Assembly: GCF_018777395.1 (NCBI RefSeq)
Contig: NZ_JAFJYC010000001.1
Coordinates: 1,054,001-1,118,000, forward strand
DNA from: Candidatus Sodalis endolongispinus
Lineage (GTDB): Bacteria; Pseudomonadota; Gammaproteobacteria; Enterobacterales; Enterobacteriaceae
DNA length: 64,000 nucleotides
Reading direction: 5' to 3'
In this document: piece after piece, positions 1 through 10,272 of the stretch
Numbering within the stretch: the first letter of the stretch is position 1
How the letters are laid out: each line of letters opens with the position of its first letter
The notes under the pieces: generated by a model
What the model saw: only the letters and a program-made list of their open reading frames with translations
What the model was told of the DNA's origin: nothing
Database searches by the model: none
Program-made: the position numbers and the translations under genes

Positions 1-921
1 TTTTTTTATCATGAATTTTCTATCGATTGGTGTACGCAAACCGCGCATAGACTTGTTATAAACCCTCATCCAATCAGAATAATCATAGACACTGTATCTT
101 CCCTTATTGTGATAATGCGATTTGTGTTTTCTCCAGCAGAAAGCAATGTTACCGGAATCACAAGGAATGAAATTGTTTATGTAGTACATTTCAGATTCAA
201 CAATGAGCTTGTTATTTATCTGACTATTTCCGCTATATACCTGAAGCCCTGTTCGCTTTTCAATACATTTAACCAAAATATATTGCTCTGGAACATAGTT
301 CATTATGGTGTAAAAATATCCATGCTTACTAATTTTGAAAATTCTTTCATCCGCCAATTCAACATCGAAAATACTCATAACATCGTCTTTATACCCACAA
401 AAGAGTATGTCTCCAGGATGGAAAAGATAGGGTAAATAGCCTCTGGCATTTCGTGAGAAAAGATTATAGTTTAAAACCATATGATTAAAAACTGAATAAC
501 CAACATGACGCTCAAACTTATCGTTTACTATGTATCTTTCAAGCAAGTCGATTATAGCGTCAGAGGTAAAATATGAGTCAGTTCTCATTTTTATTACAAA
601 CGACGCACTGGCTAATTGTATACCACATAAAGATGACACAATCATTCGATTAACATTACTTACGTATCTAATACCATCTTTAATTTTACTAGTGATCCCA
701 GGATCATCATTAATAATATAGGCGAAACCGAGATAGCGCGCTAATTTGCAAAATTGTGCATTGCGTTCGGGCTCCATTTTCCACGTAGATATAATAATTT
801 TGCATCTTGGGAAATGTTGTGTGACTTTTCGGATATTATTGATTATGGATCTATCGATTCCTTTATCGTCAACTACTATCCCTTGCATCACAATTGTTAT
901 ATCATCAGGTGACACTCGCAT
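1..921 (-). CDS. WavE-like glycosyltransferase (3' end beyond window)
   Basis: The reading frame is open for 307 codons from an ATG to the window edge with no stop, so the C-terminus is missing. The N-terminus has the pattern of WavE-type LPS core synthesis proteins: a strand-rich 'DITIVMQGIVV' near residues 7-17, then a segment about rising glycosyl acceptor recognition ending 'IIISTWK' near 40-47. An 'IKMRTDSYF' stretch near 110-118 looks like the acidic nucleotide-sugar/metal motif of the family. It is the last visible gene of a minus-strand polysaccharide cluster and starts 21 bp after the preceding stop. No strong ribosome site is seen. Base composition is AT-rich compared with the housekeeping genes to the right. 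Family assignment is by remembered motif similarity; the sugar is unknown. Confidence 0.7.
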   Translation of the reverse strand, partial: MRVSPDDITIVMQGIVVDDKGIDRSIINNIRKVTQHFPRCKIIISTWKMEPERNAQFCKLARYLGFAYIINDDPGITSKIKDGIRYVSNVNRMIVSSLCGIQLASASFVIKMRTDSYFTSDAIIDLLERYIVNDKFERHVGYSVFNHMVLNYNLFSRNARGYLPYLFHPGDILFCGYKDDVMSIFDVELADERIFKISKHGYFYTIMNYVPEQYILVKCIEKRTGLQVYSGNSQINNKLIVESEMYYINNFIPCDSGNIAFCWRKHKSHYHNKGRYSVYDYSDWMRVYNKSMRGLRTPIDRKFMIKK

Positions 922-942
922 TGTTAAGTCCAGTGATAATCG

Positions 943-1434
943 TTATCTTAACGGTCTTTTCAAATATTGATAGGCTTTATAAGCAATGCCAGACAACCTT
1001 AGACCTACTATTTTTCTTAATGCAATGCCAAGCAAAATCTTTCTGAAGCTAATACGGCAATCATTATTGCCGAAACCATCATTAGAGTCACAAAAGATTG
1101 AAGAGTTTATTTCTTTTTGAAAATAAGCATAATGCTGATAGTAGATTCTAATATTAACATTGGGTACTAATTTCCTCTTACATAACACCATCAGTAAACT
1201 GCGGAGAAAAGCTAAGTTCTCATGAAAAAACTCATTTTTTAGCTGAATGAAGTCAATATTAAGTATTCTACTATCATCAGGAATGCTAATTTGGGGGGTT
1301 CGGTATGATGATTTGTTCATCTTGGACATATCGATTAACAGGTCAAATTCCTCACATTTTTCTTCTTCAGCTTGCTGAAGAAGCGTGAGTTGCAAATAAC
1401 GTTTCTCAGTCATTTTCTCATAACTGATCCGCAT
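943..1434 (-). CDS. Hypothetical protein, polysaccharide cluster
   Basis: A 163-residue ORF whose ATG overlaps the stop of the upstream small ORF (TAATG), which suggests translational coupling. I recognise no family. The protein is rich in Leu, Ile, Lys and Arg and ends in a basic tail with Tyr ('AYQYLKRPLR'), with no obvious membrane span. It may be an independent protein or the C-terminal part of a larger one whose front is the 78-residue ORF before it. It sits between broken glycosyltransferase reading frames and the WavE-like gene, so a role in glycan assembly is inferred from position only. Confidence 0.45.
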   Translation of the reverse strand: MRISYEKMTEKRYLQLTLLQQAEEEKCEEFDLLIDMSKMNKSSYRTPQISIPDDSRILNIDFIQLKNEFFHENLAFLRSLLMVLCKRKLVPNVNIRIYYQHYAYFQKEINSSIFCDSNDGFGNNDCRISFRKILLGIALRKIVGLRLSGIAYKAYQYLKRPLR

Positions 1435-1670
1435 TATTTTCCATTTTCATTATAATAAACCGTCGTCCCTTCTACAAGTGCAGCAATCTCTTGGACACTA
1501 AGTTTAAAATATACACCATTCATACAATATTTCATTTGAAAAGCAGATATTATATTAATTAGTTTTTGAAGAGCCGTTTTTCGGATAAACCAATCGTGCT
1601 TATTTTCTGTAAAAGGGCTATGAATCAAGGTATGAGAAACTTGATTTTGTAGAAAGGGCATGGTGATCAA
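1434..1670 (-). CDS. Small hypothetical ORF, possible gene fragment
   Basis: A 78-codon frame starting at TTG (overlapping the TGA of the upstream glycosyltransferase frame) or at an ATG three codons later. It contains a motif 'FIRKTALQKLINIIS' and a C-terminal 'TTVYYNENGK'. I do not recognise it. The tight overlaps on both sides mean it could be a real coupled small gene or a piece of a larger decayed gene. Neighbouring genes in this cluster carry clear frameshifts, so the fragment reading is plausible. Confidence 0.35.
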   Translation of the reverse strand: MITMPFLQNQVSHTLIHSPFTENKHDWFIRKTALQKLINIISAFQMKYCMNGVYFKLSVQEIAALVEGTTVYYNENGK

Positions 1671-3175
1671 TGCAGTTTTTTATCAGTGACACTACTGGAC
1701 GACTTTAAAAGGTCTATCAAATCGCTTCGATAAAGTGGAGGTATGATCTCACAAAGAACGTCTTTTTCAAAATCGGTTACAAATTGCTCCACCTCCCAAA
1801 GAGGAATTCTAATACTTCTGATCACCATTATTATGGTTTTCAAACGTGATTGACTAGAAAAAGATTGTCGGTTAATTACGTGAAAAATCTTATCCTCTGC
1901 TGCATATTTTTTAGCAATACGATAGAGTTTCCTCTTAGCCTCTTGTATAGTTATCCTGAACAAAGTATTACGCCGCAAAAAAGGGAGTGCTTCGGTTATG
2001 GTCCGGCGCTGGCTGAGTTTCCAATTATGTGAAAAAACACTATAATATCCATAATAATGCATAATGGATCTGTTATTCATACTTTGTGTCATCGAACAGG
2101 GATTTATAATCACGGGAATACCCATACAAGCCGCTCTAATATTATGCTCAAAATCGTCCCAATATAATAACTCGTTTTGCGGGAAATAATTCCAAAGCTT
2201 TGTCTTACAAATGTATAGGCTTCCCGTCAAAAAATCACATCCATAGGTTTTCCGCATTGGGCTTTGGCAAAATAGGCCTTTACGCCCAATAAGTCTCATC
2301 TCTTTCTTCGTTATCGCATGAAGGTTAAATGTTTTTGTGATATCCTCACTCACTGTTCCGAAATCTGAATAGCGGCGCGGTATTAAATTTTTTGTCCGCG
2401 AAAAAAAACGATTGGAGACCCGTTATCGGAAAATAATCCCCAAACTGTTCCATCGCCTTAACAAAATTTTTAGGCAGCATTATGCGGTCATGAATGAGAC
2501 ATAGATTTTTTAGTGTCGCAGCCCTCGCGATAGTGTTTTTTTTCGGGTAATATGCACAGGTGGCGCAGGTATATCTTCACCAACGATTCTAACCTTGTCA
2601 AAGAATTTGAAATCTTTATGAGGCATACCACAAAGTATTATCTCTTTATTGGGTATATCTAATTCAAGTATACGTTCGACACATTTATTAAGGAATTGCG
2701 GCTCTTCGGGTCCGACAGGTATGCAGAATGTCCACTCATCAAGACCACGATCGGATTCAATAATCAGGGGGCTGACTTTCTGAAAAGCTCTGAGGTAATT
2801 TGATGCATTGTTGACTTCTATAAAGGCATCTCTAAAGTAAGACCTTTCGAGCAAGCAATCGGTATCATAATTTTCCGCAAGATAGATCATGCCAGAAGGT
2901 TTTACTTGGTGAGCTATATCCCAGATAATTTGCGCATAAAGCGGTGAATAAGATTGTACGTTATACAGTAGGACATCATCAATGTCGTCAAACAGATATC
3001 GCGAGGTGCCATTAACAGTATATTCTTCCTTCATTATCTTTGGCACCACGAGATCACGGAAGGTAATTATCGTGGTACGACTCACATCACGTAAGAAAGA
3101 TAGCTCCAGAACTTGCGCGTGTTTAACGTTAAAATAGCTAGTCTTTTTATCATGCTTTAATTTGATGAGCTTCAC
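1667..3175 (-). pseudogene. Glycosyltransferase family 2-like protein, two frameshifts
   Basis: One gene read in three frames. The first ~130 residues look like a globular methyltransferase-like domain. A GT-A-type segment follows from 'DEWTFCIPVGPEEP' through 'HITRKKN', 'NLCLIHDRIMLP' and 'FGDYFPITG'. The C-terminal frame has 'LLYWDDFEHNIRAACMGIP', a typical acceptor/acidic motif. The first break is at an A8 run (2536-2543 on the plus strand): adding one A restores 'RKKNTIARAATLKN'. The second is at an A6 run (about 2386-2393), where a shift joins 'FFFRGQK' to 'NLIPRRYSDFGT'. With both corrected the protein is about 500 residues. Its sugar and linkage are unknown. Decay by slippage is likely; sequencing error at the runs is the alternative. 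Confidence 0.7.
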
Positions 3176-3200
3176 TTAGAAATCATACGGGGCCTAAAGA

Positions 3201-3956
3201 TTAAAACGATACTGCTTTAGCGAATACCGGCAAGCTTTTAAATAGTTCCAAATCTGATGGTGTTCCTAAGCCATACATGCCATCAGCTTCTCTTCCTACA
3301 TTATATATGCCAATCCTTGACCTTTCTTCTGCGAGCATATAATTATAAGCAGGTGCAACATAGAACTCACCGTTTATACGTTGATTTCTCTCCATCATCT
3401 GCTTTACACAGCGACAGAAGTCCTTGCCATGTTTATAATTATAAACACCAACGGTGGCCTCATCGGATACGACGATTTTTTCAACTACGTTAATGACCAT
3501 TTCCCGTTCACCAAGCTCAACATAAGACCATTTTGCATCGTCCGCTTTCATGGTCATAATCAGGCCATCAAGATCGTTTTTCACTAACCCTGCAAGATAG
3601 TCATCAATCGCAATATCAACCCATTGATCGGAATTAGCAATCATCAAAGCTTGCTCATTATTGATATACTATTCAGCAAGCATCACTGTACAAGCCGCAC
3701 CTTAAGTGACACCATCTATGCCAATAATGATGCAATCGGGCGCGATATTCTCTAGCTCGGCTTCGTAATTGTAGCGTTCCAGATGCTCCTGCTGGCAGAT
3801 GAAAATGAATCTATGCGGCTGCGCGGGTGTCAAGTTGTTAACAACGACTTCTATCATACGCTTATCATTTAACTTAACAAGTGGTTTTGGGTCGGTAAAA
3901 CCTGCTAGAGAAAATCGACTACCGCGCCCGGCCATTGGAATTACAATATTCAACAT
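3201..3956 (-). pseudogene. NTP-transferase-fold nucleotidyltransferase, two nonsense codons
   Basis: A single uninterrupted frame of 252 codons containing two stops, TAA at 3702-3704 and TAG at 3669-3671, with no indels. The N-terminus carries the nucleotide-binding signature 'PMAGRGSRF' (residues 7-15) and 'DPKPL' (22-26). The part after the stops has 'ANSDQWVD' (~106-113), the expected metal site, and 'NGEFYVAPAYN' and 'GMYGLGTP' typical of these small sugar/cytidylyl nucleotidyltransferases. Full length (~250) matches the family. It follows the cupin gene and precedes the glycosyltransferase, so it probably made the activated precursor for this glycan. Both truncated pieces lack a complete active site, so it should be inactive unless stops are read through. 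Confidence 0.78.
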
Positions 3957-3957
3957 G

Positions 3958-4286
3958 TTATTCTTCCACTAAATACTTATCATCTAATGCGCCGGGTAAC
4001 TTAACTACTGTAGTAACAGTGTCCTCTCTAGCGCTTCGAAGTCGGTGCTTTCGCCAGGAAGGAGCTTAATAATGCTGCCAGCTAAATATCTCGTGCCGTT
4101 TATTCTAACTGCACCTGATACAATAACAGTGATTTCCGTAGCAATTTTATGCAGGTGTTTTACCTCGTAGTCGCCTGCTTTAAAATGCTGAACGGCGACC
4201 TCGACATCTTGAGTTCTAAACACAGATGGAGTAAATGCTCCAACAAACCAACCTCTCAGCATTTCATGCAGAGGATAACTTTCCAT
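3958..4286 (-). pseudogene. Small cupin-fold protein, C-terminal frameshift
   Basis: The frame encodes 93 residues from an ATG preceded by GAGAGA. It has a cupin-like core ('HFKAGDYEVKHLHKIATEITVIVSGAVRING' region: His-rich beta strands, then the 'G' turn and 'GSIIKLLPGESTDFEAL'). The frame stops early at 4005-4007. A one-base shift at about 4022-4028 restores 'EDTVTTVVKLPG' and a stop at 3958-3960, which abuts the nucleotidyltransferase ATG (TAACATG). The restored length is about 108 residues. The metal-site His/Glu pattern is still visible, so a truncated product could fold, but the terminal strand is lost. The substrate is unknown. Confidence 0.65.
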
Positions 4287-4966
4287 AAATCTCTCTCATT
4301 TTTTGAAGTTATGCAATGCGCTGGCCGCAACTCATTATTCACAGAGTTTGCTGTACTTATATATTCCGTAATGAGATTATCCTGTAATATTGTCCGTGGA
4401 GATTATTTTCCACAAACTATAACATTAGATGATGGAGAAAAACAGAGGACCTCGTGTAATTTTTTTTGGCAGCGAAAAAAGATTGCCACTATCGCAATCC
4501 ATTGATTTTAGATATTTTTATTAAAAATAGCCTCTAAATAATCTATTTTACAAAATATTTATTTTTCTTTTAGTTCTAATAATGAAGTTACATTTTTTAT
4601 TCACTTCATATAATCACCTTAAAAGTTAGCTTTATATTTTATTACAACAATTTAATTGCGGTAGTATCTTTTTCAGCGCTGTTTATGCCTCTTTGCGTCT
4701 TCTTCATCTGCCTTGAGTGTTTAAACGGTGTGCTTACAGCTTCAGCATCCAACGCCGTACCAGCATGCCTTATAAGAGATCTTATTCCCAACTCTGGTAA
4801 TTTTTCTTTCAATATTACTGAACGTTCTCACTTTTGCTGTAATATAAAGTCACTAAGGATTATTAAACACCCATTACATTTAAAAATCCTTTGGTTTCCA
4901 ACACTGCGCAGCATACTTTTTATTATCGACAGCATACATTTTACTAATGACCATCAAACAAGTTCA
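4287..4966. other. AT-rich intergenic between polysaccharide cluster and 23S break
   Basis: About 680 bp without a convincing gene on either strand. It is markedly AT-rich (for example 4500-4660) up to the edge of the 23S fragment. It must hold the promoter of the minus-strand polysaccharide cluster, but I could not pick a clear -35/-10 pair. Its right edge is the illegitimate junction with rRNA sequence. Confidence 0.6.
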
Positions 4967-4994
4967 CCCACCGTGTACGCTTAGTCACTTAACC
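4967..4994 (-). pseudogene. rrl: 23S rRNA 5' fragment (about 28 nt)
   Basis: Read on the minus strand, the sequence after the spacer (GGTTAAGTGACTAAGCGTAC, then ACGGTGG) matches the canonical enterobacterial 23S 5' end. It diverges within about 28 nt, at 4965-4968, into unrelated AT-rich DNA. The rest of 23S, the 5S gene and the distal tRNA expected in the rrnD context are absent. This operon therefore cannot produce 23S. Confidence 0.85.
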
Positions 4995-5434
4995 TCACAA
5001 CCCTGAGCTGTCTGCACCTTGTCCGACAGGCTGCACGACCGAAATCCGGCGTTGCGCGGTACTCGGCATCCTCATGGACATACAGTCCACCGCGGTGCCT
5101 GCGTGCCGTGCGCCTGGGCTTTCAGCCGTTCGCGCCGTCTCGCTCGAGTATCGCCATACAGGCGAGACCCGGCGTAGTCTGCGAAGACCGCGCGGAGACA
5201 ACAGTGCCTGTCGCGCTACAGTGATAACGCTTACGCGTTATCTCAGGTTTGCTTACTTCGTTTGAGAGACTCGCATACTGAGTTTGCACTTCAGCATGTG
5301 TTTCAAATTTTCAGCTTGTTCCGGATTGTTAAAGAGCGGTATTTCGCAGCTCGCTTGATAAACGCGCTCTGAAATACATCAACAGTAGAAAAACCTCTCA
5401 TCCCACAAGATGACAAAAACATTCCGTGACGGAA
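4995..5434 (-). other. 16S-23S spacer, tRNA-Ala to 23S part
   Basis: A spacer of about 440 bp that still ends in the normal 23S leader (GGGTTGTGAGGTTAAG). It contains a second antitermination-like boxA, 'CTCTTTAACAATCCGG' in minus orientation near 5318-5335, and GC-rich inverted segments typical of RNase III processing stems. It is intact although the gene it precedes is gone. Confidence 0.7.
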
Positions 5435-5510
5435 TGGTGGAGCTAAGCGGGATCGAACCGCTGACCTCCTGCGTGCAAAGCAGGCGCTCTCCCAGCTGAG
5501 CTATAGCCCC
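5435..5510 (-). tRNA. alaT-like: tRNA-Ala (TGC)
   Basis: A 76-nt cloverleaf with encoded CCA. It starts GGGGCTATAGCTCAGC, has the anticodon arm CTTTGCACG with anticodon TGC, a T-arm GGTTCGATCC and a 3' ACCA. It lies in the 16S-23S spacer after tRNA-Ile, the standard arrangement for this rrn type, and is presumably processed from the 16S transcript. Confidence 0.97.
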
Positions 5511-5692
5511 ATGTCGTTCACCTTGCATATGCCGTCGCTCACCCGCGACGATACCGTTTACCCGATACCGGACCGCGACAGGACGACAGCCAGTCTCGAT
5601 TTCTCCGCTCCCCGACGCACAGTCTCGCATGCCGCCTGTCGGCAACAGGTTGCACTGACCATTACGGGAAACACCACGGGAATAAGCAGAAC

Positions 5693-5769
<77 letters not shown>

Positions 5770-5842
5770 ATAGAAGGTTTTTCTTGCTCGCGACAGTTAT
5801 CAGACAATCTGTGTGGACACGTCACTTAACGTATCGTTTTGA

Positions 5843-7383
<1,541 letters not shown>

Positions 7384-7546
7384 AAAGCTTGATGCTCAAA
7401 GAATTAAAACCGGTATTCATAAGAATATTCGTTGTTCACTCTTCAAGACTCGATATATTCGTGTATCGATATCGTCTTGTGAGTGCCCACACAGATTGCC
7501 TGATAAACTGTTAAAGAGCGTTGCGCTGCCGGAATCCGGCTGGCGT

Positions 7547-7574
7547 ATATTACGCCAGCCTCATTCAGAGTCAA
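7547..7574 (-). promoter_or_regulatory. rrn P2 promoter
   Basis: On the minus strand TTGACT (7569-7574) and TAATAT (7547-7552) are separated by 16 bp, very like enterobacterial rrn P2. A boxA-like GCTCTTTAACA follows downstream at about 7510-7520, expected for antitermination. Confidence 0.75.
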
Positions 7575-7644
7575 GCCGTTTCGCTTGTTTCTGAACCCTC
7601 CCGTTCACCGTGATGATGTTCACATGACCGGTCGATGGAGGAGC

Positions 7645-7672
7645 ATTATAGGGATCCGAATTTATTGCACAA
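7645..7672 (-). promoter_or_regulatory. rrn P1 promoter
   Basis: TTGTGC (7667-7672) and a perfect TATAAT (7645-7650) with 16-bp spacing, followed by the GC-rich discriminator GCTCCTCC. This resembles rrn P1 with its 16-bp spacer and growth-rate-sensitive start region. AT-rich DNA just upstream (about 7673-7725) could be the UP element. Confidence 0.8.
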
Positions 7673-7837
7673 GCCTTTTTTGATCTTTTGCCGCTAGACT
7701 GTTTATTTTTCATCCCTTCCGCTTTGATCTTAAGCGATCGTCTTTGCAAAAACGGCAAAAGGCGACCGACGAAAGGTTGTCATGAGCGCTTTCGAGACGA
7801 TACAGTCTCTCCAGCACACCACAAAAGGATCCCAATC

Positions 7838-8416
7838 ATGCTACAGCACGTTGAACCGCTGCGTACTTACCGAGGTACCTCCCCCCAGCTCGGCAAGCGG
7901 ATCATGATCGATCCCAGCAGCGTGGTCATCGGCCATGTTACCCTCGGTGACGATGTCAGTATTTGGCCGCTGGCCGCTATTCGTGGCGATGTCAATAGCG
8001 TGCAAATCGGTGCGCGTACCAATATTCAGGACGGTTGCGTGTTGCACGTTACCCATTGCTCCGAGCGTAACCCAACGGGCCATCCCCTGATTATCGGCGA
8101 TGAGGTCACGGTAGGGCACAAAGCGATGTTACATGGCTGCACTATCGGCAATCGTGTTCTGGTTGGCATGGGGAGCATTATTTTAGACGGCGCCGTCGTT
8201 GAGGATGAGGTCATCATTGGCGCCGGCAGCCTGGTGGCCTCCGGCAAACGTCTGCACAGTGGCTATCTCTATTTTGGCAGTCCGGCGCGCCGAGTACGCC
8301 GCCTGACGCCCGCAGAAATCGGCAATCTCATTTACTCAGCCAATAATTATGTACAGTGGAAGGATGACTATCTCACGCAGGGGGATGAACAGCAGCCGCA
8401 CGCAGATAAATATTGA
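7838..8416 (+). CDS. yrdA: Gamma-carbonic-anhydrase-like hexapeptide protein YrdA
   Basis: 192 residues with the left-handed beta-helix repeats of the gamma-CA family: 'MIDPSSVVIGHVTLGDDVSIW', 'IRGDVNSVQIGARTNIQDGCVLHVTH', 'VTVGHKAMLHGCTIGNRVLVGMGSIILDGA'. The His residues of 'LHVTH', 'VGHKAMLHG' are the likely zinc ligands. The ATG was chosen because it follows AAAGGA and matches the usual ~184-residue length; a longer frame upstream is in-frame but runs into the rrn promoter. It is divergent from the rRNA operon, as in E. coli. The physiological substrate is unknown. Confidence 0.93.
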   Translation: MLQHVEPLRTYRGTSPQLGKRIMIDPSSVVIGHVTLGDDVSIWPLAAIRGDVNSVQIGARTNIQDGCVLHVTHCSERNPTGHPLIIGDEVTVGHKAMLHGCTIGNRVLVGMGSIILDGAVVEDEVIIGAGSLVASGKRLHSGYLYFGSPARRVRRLTPAEIGNLIYSANNYVQWKDDYLTQGDEQQPHADKY

Positions 8417-8512
8417 TTAACGCCTTATCCAGGCGTTTGCGAAAGCGCGCCGGGAAGGATGAAACCACCGAGATCACAGCCTCTGGCAATCGCTCAGGCA
8501 TGACCCATTGCG

Positions 8513-8770
8513 TCAATTTAAGCACAAGGGTCCGTCGAGATCGGCCTCTTGTGCGATAAGTAACTCGATTGCATCCTCAACGTCCAGGCGCTGCTGACGA
8601 AAGAGCGCCAGAGGCGTGGCGTCACCTGCTGCGGTGGCAAATCGGTTATTTAACCAGCCCGCACTGACCTGGCACTCTACGCGCATGCCGCTCACCAAAG
8701 CCGGAAAACACACGCTTTGGCGCTCATCATCCCATTGCTCCAAATCGGGAAAATGGATCGCCTGGTTCAT
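8513..8770 (-). CDS. yrdB: DUF1488 family protein YrdB
   Basis: 85 residues starting '[20 protein letters not shown]', the characteristic YrdB/DUF1488 N-terminus, and a low-complexity acidic C-terminus. The start codon overlaps the aroE stop (ATGA), so it is translationally coupled to aroE. Function is unknown. If aroE translation is cut short by its frameshift, coupling to yrdB would also suffer. Confidence 0.9.
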   Translation of the reverse strand: MNQAIHFPDLEQWDDERQSVCFPALVSGMRVECQVSAGWLNNRFATAAGDATPLALFRQQRLDVEDAIELLIAQEADLDGPLCLN

Positions 8771-9586
8771 GTAGTCAGCTCCGCGCGCAACGTTTCCAGC
8801 ACCGGCAACACCGAGGGTAAAACGCCATGCCACAGCAAGAAAGATGAGGCCGCCTGGCCCACCAACATACCGAGCCCATCGGCGCAGCGCAGCGCGCCAT
8901 GCCGGCGGCCCCAAGCAATGAACGGCGTGTCGCCTTGTTGATAATACATGTCGTAGCAACAGACCGATGACGTAATGAGCGATGCCGGCAGCGGTGGGAA
9001 ATTGCCCTGCACACCGGTGGAAGTCGCGTTAATTATCAGATCGTAATCCGGCGTGTGCAGGCGCTCCAGCGGCAGCGCGCTAATATCGCCCATAGGGTGG
9101 TAAAACCCGACCAGCTCCTGCGCGCGCGGGAAAGTGCGGTTGGTGAGCACCACTTTGCAGCCGTAGGCCAGCAGCGGCAGGATCGCTCCCCGCGCCGCGC
9201 CGCCGGCACCCACTAACAGAACCCGGCTGTCCTGGCGCAGTAGATCGAGACGCTGTAAATCGCTGACCAGACCGATGCCATCGGTATTGTCCCCCAGCAA
9301 GGAGCCGTCCGGCTGTTTCTTGATGGTATTCACCGCCCCGGCCAGAGCACCTCGTTCGGTGAGTTGATCGCATAGCGAAAACGCACGCTCTTTAAACGGC
9401 AGGGTGATATTCGCCCCCAAACCGCCCGTGTCGAAAAACTGCCGCAGCGTTTGCTTCAAAGCCCTCCAGCGGCGCCAGTACCCGGCCATATGGATGGGTA
9501 ATGCCGGTTTCGGCGGCAAATAGCGCATGGATGCGCGGCGAACGACTGTGGTTAATCGGATTACCAAAAACGGCAAAAGTCTCCAT
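8767..9586 (-). pseudogene. aroE: Shikimate dehydrogenase, frameshifted
   Basis: AroE reduces 3-dehydroshikimate to shikimate with NADPH. The N-terminal frame reads '[20 protein letters not shown]' (substrate site 'SRSP') up to 'LAPLEGF'. It then continues out of frame. One base at about 9457-9466 restores '[23 protein letters not shown]' with the catalytic Lys of 'NITLPFK', then 'GDNTDGIGL' and the NADPH site '[10 protein letters not shown]'. The rest is intact to the stop. As written only ~27% would be made in the correct frame, so aromatic amino-acid synthesis would be blocked unless another shikimate dehydrogenase exists. Confidence 0.88.
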
Positions 9587-9605
9587 GGTGTCACTCCGGT
9601 TGTAA

Positions 9606-10178
9606 TCAGCCCTGACGAATCAATCCGCCGCTCAGAGCATCGCGAATTTCGGAGGGATTGAGTCGTCCTTCCACCGCCTCGTCCAGTACCGGGAAAGCGG
9701 CACCCAATTGCTTACGCACTTCATCGGCGCTACGCGCCGGCGGTTGACCGGTCAGGTTAGCGCTGGTGGACACCAAGGGCTTACCGAACGCAAGACAAAG
9801 CCGTCGTACGGGTTCAAACGCGCTGACACGCACCGCCAGGGAGGGATACTGCCCTGTAAGCCAGCGCGGGGTAGTCGGGAGAGCAGGTATTACCCATGTC
9901 AAGGGACCGGGCCAACTGGCGAAGATCCGCGCCCGTGCAGCATCATCTAATGCGTCGTCGTCAATATAATCCGTCAACTGGGCGTAATCAGCAGCGACCA
10001 AGATCAACCCTTTTTGCCACGGGCGCTGCTTTAACGCCAATAGCGCCTGGACCGCGCTTTCGCTGCCTGGATCGCAGCCCAACCCGAAAACGGCCTCCGT
10101 CGGATAAGCAATAACCTGCTGCTGACGCAGCGCCTCTATCAAACTCTTCAGGTCCATCGAGCGGGCTTTATTCATCAT
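9606..10178 (-). CDS. tsaC: Threonylcarbamoyl-AMP synthase TsaC
   Basis: 190 residues. TsaC makes threonylcarbamoyl-AMP from Thr, bicarbonate and ATP for the t6A37 tRNA modification. The YrdC-fold markers are present: '[16 protein letters not shown]', '[12 protein letters not shown]', 'SWPGPLTWV' and '[10 protein letters not shown]'. It ends 19 bp upstream of aroE. The true start may be one or two Met codons downstream ('MMNKARSM'). Confidence 0.95.
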   Translation of the reverse strand: MMNKARSMDLKSLIEALRQQQVIAYPTEAVFGLGCDPGSESAVQALLALKQRPWQKGLILVAADYAQLTDYIDDDALDDAARARIFASWPGPLTWVIPALPTTPRWLTGQYPSLAVRVSAFEPVRRLCLAFGKPLVSTSANLTGQPPARSADEVRKQLGAAFPVLDEAVEGRLNPSEIRDALSGGLIRQG

Positions 10179-10272
10179 CGTCGTTTATCGCTACCGGCCG
10201 GCCGCAATTCTTATCAGCGCAAAACCGTTTAATGCCGCGGGCGGTGTTTTTCGCCATCAATAGCGGGAAATG

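Noticed and set aside
109..435. Plus-strand frame in the first kilobase
   Set aside because: It lies opposite the open WavE-like frame that has clear family features.
4660..4670. GCGGTAGT resembling an ops antitermination element
   Set aside because: It is on the plus strand, but the polysaccharide genes run on the minus strand, and the flanks lack the rest of the consensus.
4685..4984. 99-codon plus-strand frame before the 23S break
   Set aside because: Low-complexity AT-rich sequence with no ribosome site. It runs into the 23S fragment.
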